From CAZIZT01 sp964544085 (GTDB lineage Bacteria > Campylobacterota_A > Desulfurellia > Desulfurellales > Hippeaceae), in assembly GCA_964544085.1 (NCBI GenBank), contig CAZIZT010000017.1:1-64000 (forward strand): a stretch of DNA of 64,000 nt, read 5' to 3'. Shown here one piece after another: positions 1 through 7,941 of this stretch. The notes beneath the pieces are model-generated. The model saw nothing but the letters and a program-made list of their open reading frames with translations. It was not told the DNA's origin and searched no databases. The position numbers and the translations under genes were made by a program. Positions within the stretch are counted from its first letter, which is position 1. The number at the start of each line of letters is the position of its first letter.

Positions 1-402
1 GATGGGTATCTTCTGAGAGCCATCAAGACAATGCAGCCGCGTGCATCCACGCTTAAAGAGCTTGCAGAGGGTATGCGCTTCTACTGCGTTGAACCAGAGC
101 ACTATGAGCAGAAAGCTGCAAAGAAGTATTTGAAGCCTCAGGTTAAAGAGGCGCTTGAGTACCTTTACGATCTGCTAAAGCAGTGCAACTTTGATGATGA
201 ATCTTCGTTGCAGAAAGCATTTGAAGAAACGATAAATCGGTTTAATATAAAAATGGTGAAGATTGCCCAGCCTGTCAGGATCGGTTTGACTGGCAGGGGA
301 GCAGCTCCGGGTATTTATGAGATGCTGATGATACTGGGCAAGGATGAGTCGTTAAGGAGAATTAAGAAAGTTATTGATGCGATCCCTTCTGCACCTGATT
401 AA
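1..402 (+). CDS. gltX: Glutamyl-tRNA synthetase, C-terminal part (5' end outside window)
   Basis: The reading frame is open from base 1 and gives the last 133 residues of a class I glutamyl-tRNA synthetase, which charges tRNA-Glu (and in many bacteria tRNA-Gln) with glutamate. The visible part is the helical anticodon-binding end. The stretch KIAQPVRIGLTGRGAAPGIY followed by ILGKDESLRRI is the typical GltX C-terminus. The catalytic HIGH and KMSKS motifs lie upstream of the window. The stop overlaps the next gene's start by 26 bases, so the two genes are probably translationally coupled. Confidence 0.9.
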   Translation, partial: DGYLLRAIKTMQPRASTLKELAEGMRFYCVEPEHYEQKAAKKYLKPQVKEALEYLYDLLKQCNFDDESSLQKAFEETINRFNIKMVKIAQPVRIGLTGRGAAPGIYEMLMILGKDESLRRIKKVIDAIPSAPD

Positions 403-1153
403 AGGTTTTGGAAAGGAGTACAAGCGTAATAACGTCATTCTGTGGAGCTCCTTTTTAACCTATTTAACGGTACTGAACGCCGTCCCGTTTTTCTACTTCC
501 TGATTTTTATTGCCTCGCACATACCGTTTGTGCGTTCAAAAATACCCGAAATCAAAAGAAGTGTTGCAGATGTAATACCAGCATATTCTGGCGAACTTTT
601 GCATTACTTCGATCTGTTTTTGAGCAATATCTCACGACTTGAGCTAATAAATACGGTGATCTTTTCTCTTTCTATTTTCTCATTAATTGCAGCTTTTTTT
701 GGTTTTGCAAAGCAGGTGTATCCACGGAAAAAGTCCAATCCCTTTAAAATGTTTTTCTCCCTATTGGCGATGCTGATTCTTACAAGTTTTGTGATATCGG
801 TTATGATTGCCGCCAAGATCGTATTGCCCCTCTTTTTGCCACATATAGCAAATATGATTTACGTCGAGCTGTTTCCGTTATTTGTCTGGTTTGTGGTGGT
901 TTTGTCCGTTTTTTATCTTGTGAAGGACAAAAGTACACCATTTTCCCATACGCTGCTTGCGGCAATATTAACGACACTTTTCATATTCGTACTAAAAGCT
1001 GCACTTTCCTACTACTTCAAGCTGTTTACCTACAGCAAGATCTACGGTGCTGTTGCAATAGTACCAACAATTCTGCTCTGGCTTTTCCTTTTCTGGAATA
1101 TCGTTTTGTCCGGGGTAATGATACCAAAGGTTTTTTCAAACAAGGAGGGATGA
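377..1153 (+). CDS. YihY/BrkB-family inner-membrane protein
   Basis: A 258-residue integral membrane protein with about six hydrophobic segments and a basic N-terminus. The C-terminal stretch containing KIYGAVAIVPTILLWLFLFW is the signature of the YihY (BrkB, once misnamed RNase BN) family. The family's molecular function is unsettled; transport or envelope roles have been proposed. ATG at 377 is preferred over the TTG at 374; it lies inside gltX, suggesting translation coupled to gltX rather than a strong ribosome-binding site. The stop codon is part of the stem of the terminator at 1142-1173. Confidence 0.8.
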   Translation: MRSLLHLIKGFGKEYKRNNVILWSSFLTYLTVLNAVPFFYFLIFIASHIPFVRSKIPEIKRSVADVIPAYSGELLHYFDLFLSNISRLELINTVIFSLSIFSLIAAFFGFAKQVYPRKKSNPFKMFFSLLAMLILTSFVISVMIAAKIVLPLFLPHIANMIYVELFPLFVWFVVVLSVFYLVKDKSTPFSHTLLAAILTTLFIFVLKAALSYYFKLFTYSKIYGAVAIVPTILLWLFLFWNIVLSGVMIPKVFSNKEG

Positions 1154-1173
1154 GTCTTCTCTCATCCCTCCTT
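1142..1173. terminator. Perfect 13-bp hairpin, probably bidirectional terminator
   Basis: Bases 1142-1154 pair perfectly with 1161-1173 around the 6-base loop TCTTCT. On the plus strand it follows yihY with a short T run. On the minus strand the stem is followed by TTGTTTG, so it could also end the candidate RNA read leftward from about 1325. Confidence 0.75.
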
Positions 1174-1325
1174 TAAAGCCTGGCTCGAAGGGGGGTAAGT
1201 GAAGGGCTTTTTTTAAGAAGGAGGTTTTTTACTACTTCTCTAAATTGCCCTGCCAAAAGACAAAATAAATAAGTTTGCTTTTTGCTAACTTATTGTGCTC
1301 CCCCTTTCGGAAGCTTCCTTCTCTA
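1142..1325 (-). ncRNA. Candidate structured small RNA, about 180 nt, family not recognised
   Basis: No protein frame is convincing here. Three nested helices can be drawn. An outer stem pairs 1186-1195 with 1300-1309 (a C-rich/G-rich arm). A first inner hairpin pairs 1203-1207 with 1247-1251 and 1216-1220 with 1235-1239. A second pairs 1268-1278 with 1284-1294 with one mismatch. Together they form a three-way junction. A near-consensus promoter reads leftward into it (1332-1359) and the hairpin at 1142-1173 could end it. The size resembles 6S RNA but I cannot match 6S, SRP, tmRNA or RNase P motifs. One outer-stem pair is G-U on the plus strand but A-C on the minus strand, so the transcribed strand is not certain. 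Confidence 0.4.
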
Positions 1326-1331
1326 CGTTGG

Positions 1332-1359
1332 ATTATACTGCGATACTACGCCAAGTCAA
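1332..1359 (-). promoter_or_regulatory. Sigma-70-type promoter for candidate RNA
   Basis: Reading the minus strand: TTGACT (-35, 1354-1359), a 16-base spacer, then a perfect TATAAT (-10, 1332-1337). Predicted start is near 1325. It points away from the bax-like gene and toward the structured region, where no open reading frame exists. Confidence 0.65.
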
Positions 1360-1486
1360 GTGTTTTAAAGCTTTGTTTATTCGTAGCAACTTGGTTGATA
1401 ATAGCTTCTCCTGATATGTAACCTTGCGGGGTTCTATGAGTTAATATTGGTGAGTTTAAGTAAACTTTTTAGCGAGGTGGTATACC

Positions 1487-2479
1487 ATGCCCCACGTTTC
1501 GATTGGCTTTTTGGAGCTTGACTTATTAGTTTTTTTTCTTATATTGTCTTGCGGTATGAGTAGGAAGGTTTTGCTGGTAAAGCGTACCAACATAGTTGGT
1601 GCTTTGCTGATCGTTCTTTTTGCATCTGTTTTTCTTGCAGGTATTGCGTTGCTTGCCTTTTCCAGGGGCACCACCGAGGGCTATCTGAGTAGCGATGATG
1701 TACTGGCTTCGAAAGGAGGTGTCATATTCTATTCAGCCAGTACAACGAAAGAGCTGGAAAGAAAGCTCCGTTCCTACGGCCTGCTCAATCCTTACACCAA
1801 CTCCGTTAAACCATATCTCCTTAAGCGCTTTCCAAGGGATTTCAGGCGCCTGCCGGCAAAAAAGAGGAAAAGACTGTTTATTGCAGTGATGTTACCCATA
1901 GCCCTTACAGTGAATGAACAGTTTGAACAGGAGAGGCAGATTCTCCTTCAAATCAAGCAGAAGATGGACGCGGGTGAACCACTTACGCCTGAAGAGAAAA
2001 GCTTCCTGGAAAAGGAGCTTAAGAGTTACAAGGCGAAAAACATAAAAGAGCTGCTGGTTAAGGTGGATGTGGTACCTGTCAGTCTGCTTATAGCCCAGGC
2101 TGCGATAGAATCAGGCTGGGGAAAATCCCGTTTCACAGTGCTTTACAACAACATCTACGGTATACACAGAAGACACAGAAAACCGTGGCAGCCCATTGTT
2201 CGCTCTTTTAACAATCTCTACGATGCCACAGTGGCTTATGTACATAACCTTGACACATCAGCTGCCTACAGGCGTTTCAGGAAAGCAAGGGCGCGAATGG
2301 GAGATAACCTCGATCCGTACAAACTCTCTGAATATTTAACCATGTACTCCATAAAACGCAATCGCTACATCAGGCTTATTCAGAGTATTCTTACAACCAA
2401 CACCCTTGTGCAGTACGATGGCTACGCCATCGAGCAGATTATGGTCTCAAACTACACACCAGAAGAGAATATTCAGTAG
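1487..2479 (+). CDS. Bax-like membrane-anchored glucosaminidase-family peptidoglycan hydrolase
   Basis: A 330-residue protein. Its C-terminal half carries the Bax-type glucosaminidase fold: SLLIAQAAIESGWGKSRF holds the conserved catalytic Glu, followed by NNIYGIH and a run of aromatic and Arg residues. The family (PF01832) cleaves glycan strands in peptidoglycan. Two hydrophobic stretches lie in the first 65 residues (about 8-22 and 34-58), so it is likely tethered to the inner membrane facing the periplasm. ATG 1487 is chosen for the GAGGTGG ribosome-binding site just upstream; an internal ATG at 1556 lacks one. It is monocistronic, with a hairpin at its stop. Confidence 0.75.
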   Translation: MPHVSIGFLELDLLVFFLILSCGMSRKVLLVKRTNIVGALLIVLFASVFLAGIALLAFSRGTTEGYLSSDDVLASKGGVIFYSASTTKELERKLRSYGLLNPYTNSVKPYLLKRFPRDFRRLPAKKRKRLFIAVMLPIALTVNEQFEQERQILLQIKQKMDAGEPLTPEEKSFLEKELKSYKAKNIKELLVKVDVVPVSLLIAQAAIESGWGKSRFTVLYNNIYGIHRRHRKPWQPIVRSFNNLYDATVAYVHNLDTSAAYRRFRKARARMGDNLDPYKLSEYLTMYSIKRNRYIRLIQSILTTNTLVQYDGYAIEQIMVSNYTPEENIQ

Positions 2480-2508
2480 CTGGAAGCGGTGTTTACAGCG
2501 CTTCCAGC
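2479..2508. terminator. Perfect 10-bp hairpin between convergent genes
   Basis: Bases 2479-2488 pair with 2499-2508 around a 10-base loop. It lies between the stop of the bax-like gene and the stop of pepD, whose stop codon is in the loop. There is no T run on either side, so termination by RNA hairpin alone is uncertain. Confidence 0.5.
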
Positions 2509-3890
2509 AGTGCAGCAAGAAAACTGTATAAGCGCACCACCGAGGGAATATTCAGCCTCTCCTGAGGTGTGTGCGCATTTTCTATTGTCGGCCCTACGGA
2601 GATCATGTCAATCTCGCCAATTCTATCCTTAATAACGCCGCACTCGAGGCCTGCGTGGATGACCTTTACCTGTGGCTCTTTTGAGTGCACCTTCCTGTAG
2701 ATTTCAGTAGCCTTTTTAACAAGCTCTGAGTCGTAGTTTGGCTCCCAGGATGGATACCTGTTATGGCTTTTAACAGAGCACCCGAATTTAGTGGCTATAT
2801 TCTCCACCTGTTGCGTGATTCTGTCCAGGTCATCATCGTTTAAGCTTCTATGGTTAGTAAAGATAGAGACGCTATTGCTTGATGTAGTTATTTTAGCGAG
2901 ATTTGAGGATGTTTTTGGTGTTTCTTGATCGAACATCTCGATAACGCCATGAGGCAGAGCCTTTAGAAGAGCAACGAGTTGTTCCGTGTTTGAAATGGAG
3001 CTGTACTTATCTGGCATCTCGTCTATGTTCAGTCGTACATTTTTCTCCTCCGGGTAATTTTCCAGCACATGTTTGTAGAAGGCAACGACAGGCTGAGGCG
3101 TTAGTTTTTCTGATGTTCTAATAACAGCCTTAAGGTTGGAGGCTATGGCATTTCTCGCGCTGCCCCCTTCTATAGAAACGATGTCCACATCCATCTCCTT
3201 CAGGGTGTCCATAAACTCTGCGAAGAGCTTTATTGCGTTTGCGCGTTTTTTGGCTATCTCAATGCCTGAGTGGCCTCCAAGCAGCCCACTTATGGTAACC
3301 TTGTAGAAGTTCCCCTCCTTGGCATGGCGTTCAATCAGCATCGTTATATCCGTATCTTGTCCTCCAGCAGATCCAATTGTGATAACGCCCTCGGTTTCCG
3401 AGTCGATATTGATCAATCTTCTGCTTGAGAAAAAGCCTTTCTGGAGTTTGCTTGCCCCTACCATACCGCGTTCTTCATCGGCGGTAAACAACAGTTCCAG
3501 TGCAGGTCGCTTCAGATCCTTTTGTGTTGCCAGTGCCATTGCTATGGCCATGCCGATGCCGTCGTCAGCACCAAGGGTGGTTTTGTTGGCTTTGACCCAC
3601 TCGCTTCCCACGATCACATCTATTGGGTCCTTGTCAAAATCGTGTTTTGAGTCGGAGCTTTTTTCGCACACCATATCGGTGTGTGCCTGCAGCACAACTG
3701 AGGGTGTGTTTTTGTGCTCTTCAGATGCGGGTACTGTAATGAGCACATTGTTTGCATCATCTTTTTTGTAATCGAAATTGTGTTTCTTGGCCCAGTAGGA
3801 GAGAAACTCAGCCACCCTGTGCTCACTGCCGGAACATCTGGGTATTTTGCTTATCTGCTTAAAATAATCCATCACCGTGTTCAGAGACAT
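2493..3890 (-). CDS. pepD: Aminoacyl-histidine dipeptidase (M20 family PepD)
   Basis: A 465-residue cytosolic M20/M28-superfamily metallopeptidase. PepD cleaves Xaa-His and related dipeptides with two metal ions. Visible metal-site motifs are VVLQAHTDMVCEK near residue 70, TTLGADDGIGMAIA near 105, TADEERGMVGA near 137 (catalytic Glu-Glu) and HAGLECGVI near 410. The middle is the dimerisation insert. Length is normal (E. coli 485). ATG 3890 follows GGAGGGTAAAG and overlaps the end of the upstream HD-GYP gene by 32 bases, indicating one operon. Confidence 0.9.
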   Translation of the reverse strand: MSLNTVMDYFKQISKIPRCSGSEHRVAEFLSYWAKKHNFDYKKDDANNVLITVPASEEHKNTPSVVLQAHTDMVCEKSSDSKHDFDKDPIDVIVGSEWVKANKTTLGADDGIGMAIAMALATQKDLKRPALELLFTADEERGMVGASKLQKGFFSSRRLINIDSETEGVITIGSAGGQDTDITMLIERHAKEGNFYKVTISGLLGGHSGIEIAKKRANAIKLFAEFMDTLKEMDVDIVSIEGGSARNAIASNLKAVIRTSEKLTPQPVVAFYKHVLENYPEEKNVRLNIDEMPDKYSSISNTEQLVALLKALPHGVIEMFDQETPKTSSNLAKITTSSNSVSIFTNHRSLNDDDLDRITQQVENIATKFGCSVKSHNRYPSWEPNYDSELVKKATEIYRKVHSKEPQVKVIHAGLECGVIKDRIGEIDMISVGPTIENAHTPQERLNIPSVVRLYSFLAALLEAL

Positions 3891-6003
3891 CTTTACCCTC
3901 CAGTAGTCGTTTTATCTCGCGTTTTCTACGCTGACACTCAAACATCATATCCTCGGGAGTTTTGCCGGGTGTGTATTCTGAAAAGGATACGTAAAAGTCT
4001 ATCGTCTGATTCCAGCTATTAAGGCCCATTTCTACCTCTTTCAACCGGCTAACCACATACTCTTTGACATGCTTCTGTAGTGCCACGGCGAGCTCTTCGG
4101 GTTGTTCGCGTTGAGTATAAACGAAGCAGAACACATCAGGTTCCGTTCTGGAAAGATGCTCCGCAAAGCCGGTAGCCTTGAGTGCCTCTGCAGTAAAGAG
4201 AATTACCCTGTCGCCCACCTCCATCGAGTATCTGTAGTTTATAAGAGATAAGTTCATTATGTCAACATAGAAGACAACAAACCTAACCGACTCATTGATG
4301 AGTTTTTTAATTTGCTGAAGGAAAGCTGCTCTATTTAAGAGACCTGTCATGAAGTCGCATCTGAACATCTCCGTGCGTATTTCATCAATAATGCTCGGCA
4401 TGAAGTCTCTAAAGGGTGTGGTTCTATTCTGTTTGTGGTAGGCTCTCTCCAGCGACTTGAACGCTCTTTTTAATATCTCCATATCAAACTTTCCTTCACT
4501 TTGCATAAAGAACTGGTGCGCCTCCTGTAGTGAGAGCGCGCTACGATAGGGCCTTTGTGTTGTGATGGCGTCGAACACATCAGCTATAGCAAGAATACGT
4601 GCACCCAATGGTATCTGTTTACAGGTGAGGCCCTTTGGATAGCCGCTACCGTCGCAACGTTCATGATGGTAAAGAACATACTCGGAAATTGCGCGAAACC
4701 TGCCTATGTTTTTGATTATCTGATAGGAAAACTCCGGGTGATGTCGCATGATCTTGAACTCTTCTTCGGTTAGTTTGCCTGGTTTTAACAGCACTGCATC
4801 GGGAATGCCCATTTTGCCTACGTCGTGCAGGATGCCGGCAATGTAGAGCATGGAGCATTCTTTTTGGTCCATGTTCAAAGCCTCGCCGATACATTTTGCA
4901 TAGGCAGCTACTCGCTGGGAATGACCCTTTGTATAGAAGTCTCTTGCCTCCATCATCAGGACAAAGGATTCTATAAAGCGCTCCTCTGTCTCGGTTAGCA
5001 TGGAATTGAACTTGTGTAGATTTCTGGATGTTTCTATGGCCAATATCAGATGCATAGCAATACTCTGAAGCAGGATTCTGTGGCCACGGGTGGGTTTTTC
5101 CGGGAAGCTGAAACCAAAAGCGAATATACCCATCAGTTGATTGTTTATGGTGATCGGGAGGAAGAGGGCGCTTTGAATGCGATTATCGTTTGCAAAGTCG
5201 GCTGAAAGATCTTTGTGTGTGCCATTTGACTGTACTATTGTTACATCCTTGCTCTTTTGTTTCCACAGTTTAAGGGCAATCAGACTTTCAGGAAGGTTTT
5301 TGAAGTTATAAACGATAACTGGATCGGTTTCTTTGGCGCTGGATTGAGCAATGTATATTTCGTACTCGGGCAAAAGAAAGCTTATGGCATCCGCAGAGGT
5401 TGTTCTCAGGATTTTTCTGATATAACCCTTTATCCACTGCTCAAAGCGACGATCCTTGTAGCCTTTTGGCAGACTGTTTTGGTGAATAAACTCCATCTGC
5501 TTGAGTATTACAGCTATACCTTTACCGTATTTTTCCCTTTCAAGATCTTCTTGAAACTTTAAGGAGAGTATTCGCGCTATTCGCGTAAGCAGCTCAAAAG
5601 ATATCCTGTCAGAGTCGAGTTTTCTGTTGAAGCTTGTCACCTGAAGTGCGCCATAGATCTCTCCGTTGTGGCCTACCGGTATGCTAATTATGGAGCCCAA
5701 CCCCAGTTTTATCCAGCTATCATGGGCAAGCTCCGAATCAGGATAATTCTCTATGTTCAATGGCATTGCATTTTCTATTGTTTTTAAGGCCACCGTATCA
5801 CTTTTTAGGGTTCTACAGATGCTTAACAGTTTGGAGGAGGATGCATGGCACAGGAGATGGTTTCCTTCCTTCTGGATCAGAAACGCCTCGTCAGCTTTAG
5901 CAATCTTTGCAATTCGTTTCAATACTGCCCGCCATTTGCGCCTGCCGGGCGTATGTATAAGCTCCACCAGATCCAGCAGTTCGCCGCAGCCGTTCTCGGT
6001 CAC
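3859..6003 (-). CDS. GAF-GAF-HD-GYP-degenerate GGDEF signalling protein (probable c-di-GMP phosphodiesterase)
   Basis: A 714-residue cytosolic regulator. Two GAF-like sensory modules (about 20-150 and 185-325) precede an HD-GYP domain (about 340-515) with the metal pair in ILHDVGKMGIPD and the signature HHERCDGSGYPKG. HD-GYP proteins hydrolyse c-di-GMP. A C-terminal GGDEF-like domain (about 545-700) starts canonically with DFMTGLLNRAAF, but the active loop reads RTEPDVF, so cyclase activity is unlikely. The start is GTG 6003 behind AAGGA; the nearby ATG at 6008 is out of frame. A possible sigma-54 promoter and two hairpins lie upstream. Confidence 0.88.
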   Translation of the reverse strand: MTENGCGELLDLVELIHTPGRRKWRAVLKRIAKIAKADEAFLIQKEGNHLLCHASSSKLLSICRTLKSDTVALKTIENAMPLNIENYPDSELAHDSWIKLGLGSIISIPVGHNGEIYGALQVTSFNRKLDSDRISFELLTRIARILSLKFQEDLEREKYGKGIAVILKQMEFIHQNSLPKGYKDRRFEQWIKGYIRKILRTTSADAISFLLPEYEIYIAQSSAKETDPVIVYNFKNLPESLIALKLWKQKSKDVTIVQSNGTHKDLSADFANDNRIQSALFLPITINNQLMGIFAFGFSFPEKPTRGHRILLQSIAMHLILAIETSRNLHKFNSMLTETEERFIESFVLMMEARDFYTKGHSQRVAAYAKCIGEALNMDQKECSMLYIAGILHDVGKMGIPDAVLLKPGKLTEEEFKIMRHHPEFSYQIIKNIGRFRAISEYVLYHHERCDGSGYPKGLTCKQIPLGARILAIADVFDAITTQRPYRSALSLQEAHQFFMQSEGKFDMEILKRAFKSLERAYHKQNRTTPFRDFMPSIIDEIRTEMFRCDFMTGLLNRAAFLQQIKKLINESVRFVVFYVDIMNLSLINYRYSMEVGDRVILFTAEALKATGFAEHLSRTEPDVFCFVYTQREQPEELAVALQKHVKEYVVSRLKEVEMGLNSWNQTIDFYVSFSEYTPGKTPEDMMFECQRRKREIKRLLEGKDVSEHGDGLF

Positions 6004-6030
6004 ACCATATTCCTTTTTTCTTTAGAATTG

Positions 6031-6083
6031 CCGCCTCCTGTCCTTATTGGGAAGGCGGGGGCGGGGATGCATGATTCCTGCCC
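6031..6083 (-). promoter_or_regulatory. Two GC-rich hairpins in the leader of the HD-GYP gene
   Basis: Hairpin A pairs 6031-6036 with 6053-6058. Hairpin B pairs 6059-6068 with 6074-6083 (8 of 10 pairs, 5-base loop). They abut in the untranslated leader. Hairpin B could end psiE transcription, but no T run follows. No match to the c-di-GMP-I riboswitch core was found. Confidence 0.4.
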
Positions 6084-6103
6084 GGATTCGCTGATAGCTT
6101 ATA

Positions 6104-6120
6104 GCACAAGGAGTGCCAAA
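6104..6120 (-). promoter_or_regulatory. Possible sigma-54 (-24/-12) promoter for the HD-GYP gene
   Basis: Reading the minus strand, TTTGGCACTCCTTGTGC contains the obligatory GG and GC with exactly 10 bases between them. TGGCAC matches the -24 box fully and GTGC matches three of four bases of the -12 TTGC. Predicted start is about 6092, giving a 90-base leader. Sigma-54 typically drives flagellar and motility genes in this part of the bacteria (established), which suits a c-di-GMP enzyme (inference). Confidence 0.45.
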
Positions 6121-6573
6121 CTATTTTTTGTGACGCACTTTTTCCCTGTCGGGGGTATAGATAATGGAAAGTGTTCGAAGCAGCACCAGCGCTGCAATGA
6201 TGAGGGAGTAGGCAAGGGATAGTTTCAGATCCAGCCTGTGATAGAAAGCCGCCATCATCACCTCTCTGATGATGAAGACCAGTACAGCATCAGTAATGTA
6301 TGAGAGTTTCAATCTATCAAACTCGAAGTAGGAGAGTATGCCACGAAAAAACTCGATCAGGATGAAGAGATTCAGCACAGAAACAATAGCGTTTTTGGAG
6401 GATTCCTCGGTTTTTGCAAGAAAGATAAGGGATTTGAGAACAACAATGAGCTTGAGCAACTGAAATATAATCACAACCACAATGATGCTTGCCAGGATGT
6501 AGAGTATGACCTTCATCACTCCGTCTATTGCTCGACGGAAATGCTTCTCAAATCCCTTATCAAACGCGCTCAT
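6121..6573 (-). CDS. PsiE-like (phosphate-starvation-inducible E) membrane protein
   Basis: A 150-residue inner-membrane protein with four hydrophobic segments (about residues 20-48, 62-82, 92-110 and 118-136). The pattern and the core ILIEFFRGILSYFEFDRL fit the PsiE family (PF06146), known from the Pho regulon but biochemically undefined. ATG 6573 overlaps the aminopeptidase stop in ATGA, so it is the last gene of proS-M18-psiE. Phosphate-related genes also occur at 17991-20850, but nothing in the sequence ties the two groups together. Confidence 0.65.
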   Translation of the reverse strand: MSAFDKGFEKHFRRAIDGVMKVILYILASIIVVVIIFQLLKLIVVLKSLIFLAKTEESSKNAIVSVLNLFILIEFFRGILSYFEFDRLKLSYITDAVLVFIIREVMMAAFYHRLDLKLSLAYSLIIAALVLLRTLSIIYTPDREKVRHKK

Positions 6574-7940
6574 TTTGATTCAAAGAACGCTTGATAGGCT
6601 CTGTAGGTTTCGTATAGATCGAGCTTTGATGCAATCTCATAGGGCGAGTGCATAGATAGGAGCGCCGGGCCACAATCCACAACGTCCATATTCCAGCTGG
6701 CCAGATACTTTGCTATTGTGCCTCCACCGCCCTCGTCCACCTTGCCGAGCTCTCCAGTTTGCCATTTGACGCCTGAATTGTTGAATATTGCACTGATCTT
6801 TCCAACATACTCTGCCGATGCGTCATTTGCCATATACTTACCACCGTGTCCGGTAAACTTGGTCAGCACAACGCCGTGGTTGATATAACTTGCATTGTCC
6901 TTTTCGTGAACTTCCTTATACATGGGGTTTACGGCGCCATTGACGTCGGCTGAGAGGGCTTCAGATGAGTCGAAGAAGCGATGTAGATTCTCCATGGTAG
7001 GCTCAATGTTTAGTCTCTTTAGGATCTGTATTGCAACATCCAATAGAAAGTGGGATTTGGCGGATGTATTGCCATCTGAGCCTATTTCTTCCTTATCTAT
7101 AAGCAGTGCAACAATGGTTTTATCGTTGCTTGATGCATTAAAAAACGCCTCCACGCTGCAGAAGGCACATATCCTATCATCATGTCCATATGCCGCTATT
7201 AAAGCTCTGTCTAAGCCCACATCGGCAGGCTTAAATGCCGGTACAATTTCAAGCTCTGCCGAGATGAAGTCCTCTTCTGTTATGCCGTATTTATCGTTTA
7301 AGAGTTTAAGCACATTAAGTTTTACACCCTCTTTTTCTATACCTTTTAGTGGCATTGATCCCACAATTAGATTCATCCTCTCTGCTTCGAATGCCTCTCT
7401 TACCTTTTTATCATCGATGATTTTCTTCGATAGGTGGGGTAACAGGTCGGGTATTACGAAGACAGGATCGTCTGGATCCTCCCCGATGGTTATGTTCAGT
7501 TTTTCAAGTTTTGACGTTACGATCACGCCGTGGATTGCAAGTGGAATATTGAACCACTGGTACTTCTTTATGCCACCGTAGTAATGCGTGTGGAATAGGG
7601 CTATCTCGGTTTCCTCAAAGAGTGGGTTCTGCTTGATATCGATTCTTGGTGCATCTATATGTGAAGCTATCAGTCGCATGCCAAAGGTCTTGCCGGTCCT
7701 TATCAGAGCTATATTTTTGTTGCGGTTTACAATGTAGAAATCTTCCCTCTTAGACCTGCGCTTGAATTGTTCGAGCGTGCTTTCCACGGTTTCTCGTTCG
7801 GTTTTGTTTGTGCCTATAAACTCTTTGTAGGTTTCGGCAAACCCAAAGACGTCTCTTTTTTGCTTCTGTGTTAGCTGCAACCATCCGTTTTTGTTCTCGT
7901 ATTTCAGCTGTTTTTCTATGTCCTTTTTGCTCGATGCCAT
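6570..7940 (-). CDS. M18-family zinc aminopeptidase
   Basis: A 456-residue cytosolic aminopeptidase of family M18 (aspartyl aminopeptidase/aminopeptidase I type), removing N-terminal residues from peptides using two metal ions. Motifs seen: LIASHIDAPRIDIKQNPLF near residue 90 (metal His and Asp), AAYGHDDRICAF near 250, LLIDKEEIGSDGNTSA near 280 (catalytic Glu-Glu) and a C-terminal LLSMHSPYEIASK. Length is usual for the family. The start follows GGAGGAG, which overlaps the end of proS one base upstream, so it is co-transcribed with proS. Confidence 0.85.
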   Translation of the reverse strand: MASSKKDIEKQLKYENKNGWLQLTQKQKRDVFGFAETYKEFIGTNKTERETVESTLEQFKRRSKREDFYIVNRNKNIALIRTGKTFGMRLIASHIDAPRIDIKQNPLFEETEIALFHTHYYGGIKKYQWFNIPLAIHGVIVTSKLEKLNITIGEDPDDPVFVIPDLLPHLSKKIIDDKKVREAFEAERMNLIVGSMPLKGIEKEGVKLNVLKLLNDKYGITEEDFISAELEIVPAFKPADVGLDRALIAAYGHDDRICAFCSVEAFFNASSNDKTIVALLIDKEEIGSDGNTSAKSHFLLDVAIQILKRLNIEPTMENLHRFFDSSEALSADVNGAVNPMYKEVHEKDNASYINHGVVLTKFTGHGGKYMANDASAEYVGKISAIFNNSGVKWQTGELGKVDEGGGGTIAKYLASWNMDVVDCGPALLSMHSPYEIASKLDLYETYRAYQAFFESK

Positions 7941-7941
7941 T

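Noticed and set aside
6004..6103. c-di-GMP riboswitch in the leader of the HD-GYP gene
   Set aside because: The hairpins are present, but I could not find the conserved c-di-GMP-I core sequence or a tetraloop/receptor pair.
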